Source: an uncultured Clostridia bacterium (GTDB taxonomy: Bacteria > Bacillota > Clostridia > Christensenellales > UBA1242). From it: a stretch of 34,866 bases of DNA. How positions within the stretch are numbered: the first letter of the stretch is position 1; each line of letters opens with the position of its first letter. The stretch spans positions 1-34,866 of the forward strand of contig CANQBU010000001.1 of NCBI GenBank assembly GCA_947589615.1, in the 5' to 3' direction. This document shows, in pieces, positions 33,499-34,866 of the stretch. The notes below the pieces were generated by a model that saw only the letters and a list, made by a program, of their open reading frames with translations, did no database searches and was not told the DNA's origin. Both the position numbers and the translations under genes were made by a program.

Positions 33499-33581
33499 AA
33501 GTATTTCTTTAAAGCCTGTAATGGGCGAAAAAGGTAAAATAATTCACGCATGCTTTTTTTGAATAAAAAATTAAAATTTGC

Positions 33582-34553
33582 CTAAAAAATGTCTACTTTT
33601 TCAAGCATTTTAATGGCACACTTGCTCTCTCGGGCAAACAACTCGTTTTCTTCACTGTCATTGTGATTTAAAACTTTCTCCCTTGTCGTTTCAAGAATCG
33701 TTATTGCCTGATGACAATATAAGAATTTTTTTAAGGTTTCTTTTTCATACTCTGCCAGTTTGGAACGACTTTCATAGGCGGAAAGAAAGATTTTTGTTTT
33801 GCGTATGGTCTCATTTTCATTCTCTATATCAAAACATAAATCTCCTATTGTCACTGCAAGGTCTACTATTCGTGGAAGATAATTTGAAACTGAAAAATCT
33901 ATTATGTAAAGTTTTCCACTATCCTCCCTTATAACATTTGTTTTGATGATGTCGCCATGCACAAAGCCATACTTCAACTTTGAAAAGTCCACTGAGTTAA
34001 ATAAATTTAATGCTTTGTCTAAATATTGTTTATCACTTTCGATAAGTTGAATGTTTGCTTCATATTCTTTGGCATAATTCACGATTGCCCAGTGGTCATA
34101 AATAAAAGGCGGCTTGAAATCAATCTCATTTAACTTTGCCATGTTTATGGCGATTTGCTCAAGTTCCTCATCAGTGGGAAGGACGCCCAGCGAATAAAAA
34201 TCTTTGCCGCAAATGTATTCCATGACGATAAGACGATATTTAACATCTTTTATTTTTGTCGTCAAAACTAAATCCTCCCCATGCTTGTAAATCTTAGGGC
34301 ATGAAAAACCCTTTTCGTAGGGGAGATAGGCACGATTTGCAAGGTTTACACAATCCTCATCACTCCTATCTTTATTGAATACTTTTACGACAAATTTTCC
34401 GCTGTCCGCCTCAAGGATAAAATTAAAATCTTCGTATCCTATTTCAATCACTTTGCACTTTTTGACTTGCCCCAATCCATATTTTTCACATACATCTTTT
34501 GCCAAAACTTCTAATTGGACATTTAGATTTATTCTACTTTCAAACTCGTTCAT
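33582..34553 (-). CDS. Aminoglycoside phosphotransferase / choline kinase-fold enzyme
   Basis: 323 residues with a kinase-like fold. It has the ATP-binding lysine in FVVKVFN (K57), the hinge VMEYICG, the catalytic loop VHGDIIKTNVI (H199, D201, N206) and the metal-binding IIDFS (D219), followed by YLPRIVDLA. These are the marks of the APH/choline/homoserine kinase superfamily, members of which phosphorylate small alcohols or antibiotics in the cytosol. The acceptor cannot be deduced; no resistance should be assumed. GGAG lies seven bases before ATG 34553 and a TATAAT box a little further up (34568-34573), with no good -35. It precedes the ABC exporter gene on the same strand. Confidence 0.88.
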   Translation of the reverse strand: MNEFESRINLNVQLEVLAKDVCEKYGLGQVKKCKVIEIGYEDFNFILEADSGKFVVKVFNKDRSDEDCVNLANRAYLPYEKGFSCPKIYKHGEDLVLTTKIKDVKYRLIVMEYICGKDFYSLGVLPTDEELEQIAINMAKLNEIDFKPPFIYDHWAIVNYAKEYEANIQLIESDKQYLDKALNLFNSVDFSKLKYGFVHGDIIKTNVIREDSGKLYIIDFSVSNYLPRIVDLAVTIGDLCFDIENENETIRKTKIFLSAYESRSKLAEYEKETLKKFLYCHQAITILETTREKVLNHNDSEENELFARESKCAIKMLEKVDIF

Positions 34554-34779
34554 TATTGTCTCCGATAATTATAATATCATATTGCTCCCATTTTTCCAAA
34601 CGATTAAACAAAAATATGGAATTGCCATTTTCCCCAATCTTAAATTATATATTTTGTAATTATAAATTTAAAACATTATTTAAGAGAATGCCATTAACCT
34701 TTTTTAAAGGAAAAATGCCCCTTACAAAAAGCCTGAAAGACCAAAATCCTAAAAAGATTTGAAAAAGTTGGCAAATCAC

Positions 34780-34810
34780 TTGACATATTGGGGGGGGGAT
34801 TTTGTATAAT
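34780..34810 (+). promoter_or_regulatory. Promoter with a 9-G tract in the spacer, reading off the right edge
   Basis: Consensus TTGACA (34780-34785) and consensus TATAAT (34805-34810) are separated by 19 bases that include nine consecutive G (34790-34798). No start codon with a ribosome site is seen before the window ends, so the gene it serves lies outside. The rest of the 313-base gap 34554-34866 holds nothing else I can support. Confidence 0.75.
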
Positions 34811-34866
34811 TACTCTGTAAATTATATATTTTAGATATATAATAGAAACAATTTTCGACAAATTTC

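Noticed and set aside
34715..34762. A 15-codon frame (MPLTKSLKDQNPKKI) after AAAGGAA
   Set aside because: Too short, no promoter, no resemblance to anything known, and it ends just before the right-edge promoter.

Overview
The window is a low-G+C (roughly one third G+C by eye), gene-dense piece of a bacterial chromosome. It has strong AGGAGG-type ribosome sites, TTGACA / extended TGATATAAT promoters, short hairpin-plus-T-run terminators and normal stop codon use. A conjugated bile salt hydrolase-like Ntn hydrolase, a BclA-like collagen-triplet protein, huge Ig-like surface proteins and a YdjI-like SPFH protein together suggest an uncultured gut Bacillota (Clostridia-like). That assignment is inference; no rRNA or tRNA is present to fix it.

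Layout. 1-1570: tail of an upstream gene and its terminator, a lipoprotein with a second C-terminal membrane helix, a 42-codon relic of an ABC ATPase fused by an ATGA overlap to a Nudix hydrolase, then a terminator. 1640-3083 (minus): glucose-1-phosphate nucleotidylyltransferase and a CYTH-fold protein as an operon. 3285-17027 (plus): one promoter reads a 13.7-kb operon of an ABC ATPase, a duplicated 12-helix permease, a 2053-residue Big_2-type Ig-repeat protein ending in a probable beta-helix, and a 1722-residue MBG/YDG-repeat protein with a C-terminal membrane anchor. 17164-18354 (minus): a bitopic membrane protein of unknown function, probably translated from a leaderless mRNA. 18550-22900 (plus): two overlapping DUF262 genes, the first with a C-terminal DUF1524 HNH nuclease domain, a GmrSD-like anti-phage candidate. 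23007-23978 (minus): choloylglycine hydrolase family. 24131-24715 (plus): collagen-like protein with a promoter that can be read as SigK-type. 24809-24919 (minus): a relic of a P-loop enzyme.

25133-31764 is the most striking part. A single promoter and terminator enclose six tightly spaced genes: an SPFH/zinc-ribbon protein, a small helical protein, two coiled-coil proteins that read as ESCRT-III family members (the second closely resembles eukaryotic CHMP1 and ends in a MIM1-like helix), a CbbX/SpoVK-type AAA+ ATPase with an N-terminal MIT-like three-helix domain, and a tail-anchored zinc-ribbon/TPR/TIR protein. ESCRT-III filament proteins with a MIT-bearing AAA+ ATPase recall the eukaryotic and archaeal Vps4/CdvC module. 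SPFH plus an ESCRT-III-superfamily protein recalls YdjI-PspA of Bacillus subtilis. The TIR protein suggests a defence or cell-suicide output. I infer a membrane-surveillance/remodelling system with a TIR effector. The gene content is read from sequence; the function is hypothesis.

31840-34553 (minus): an ABC exporter half-transporter and an APH/choline-kinase-type phosphotransferase. The window ends in a promoter with a 9-G tract in its spacer that fires off the right edge. I see no CRISPR array, insertion sequence, integrase, tRNA or rRNA.
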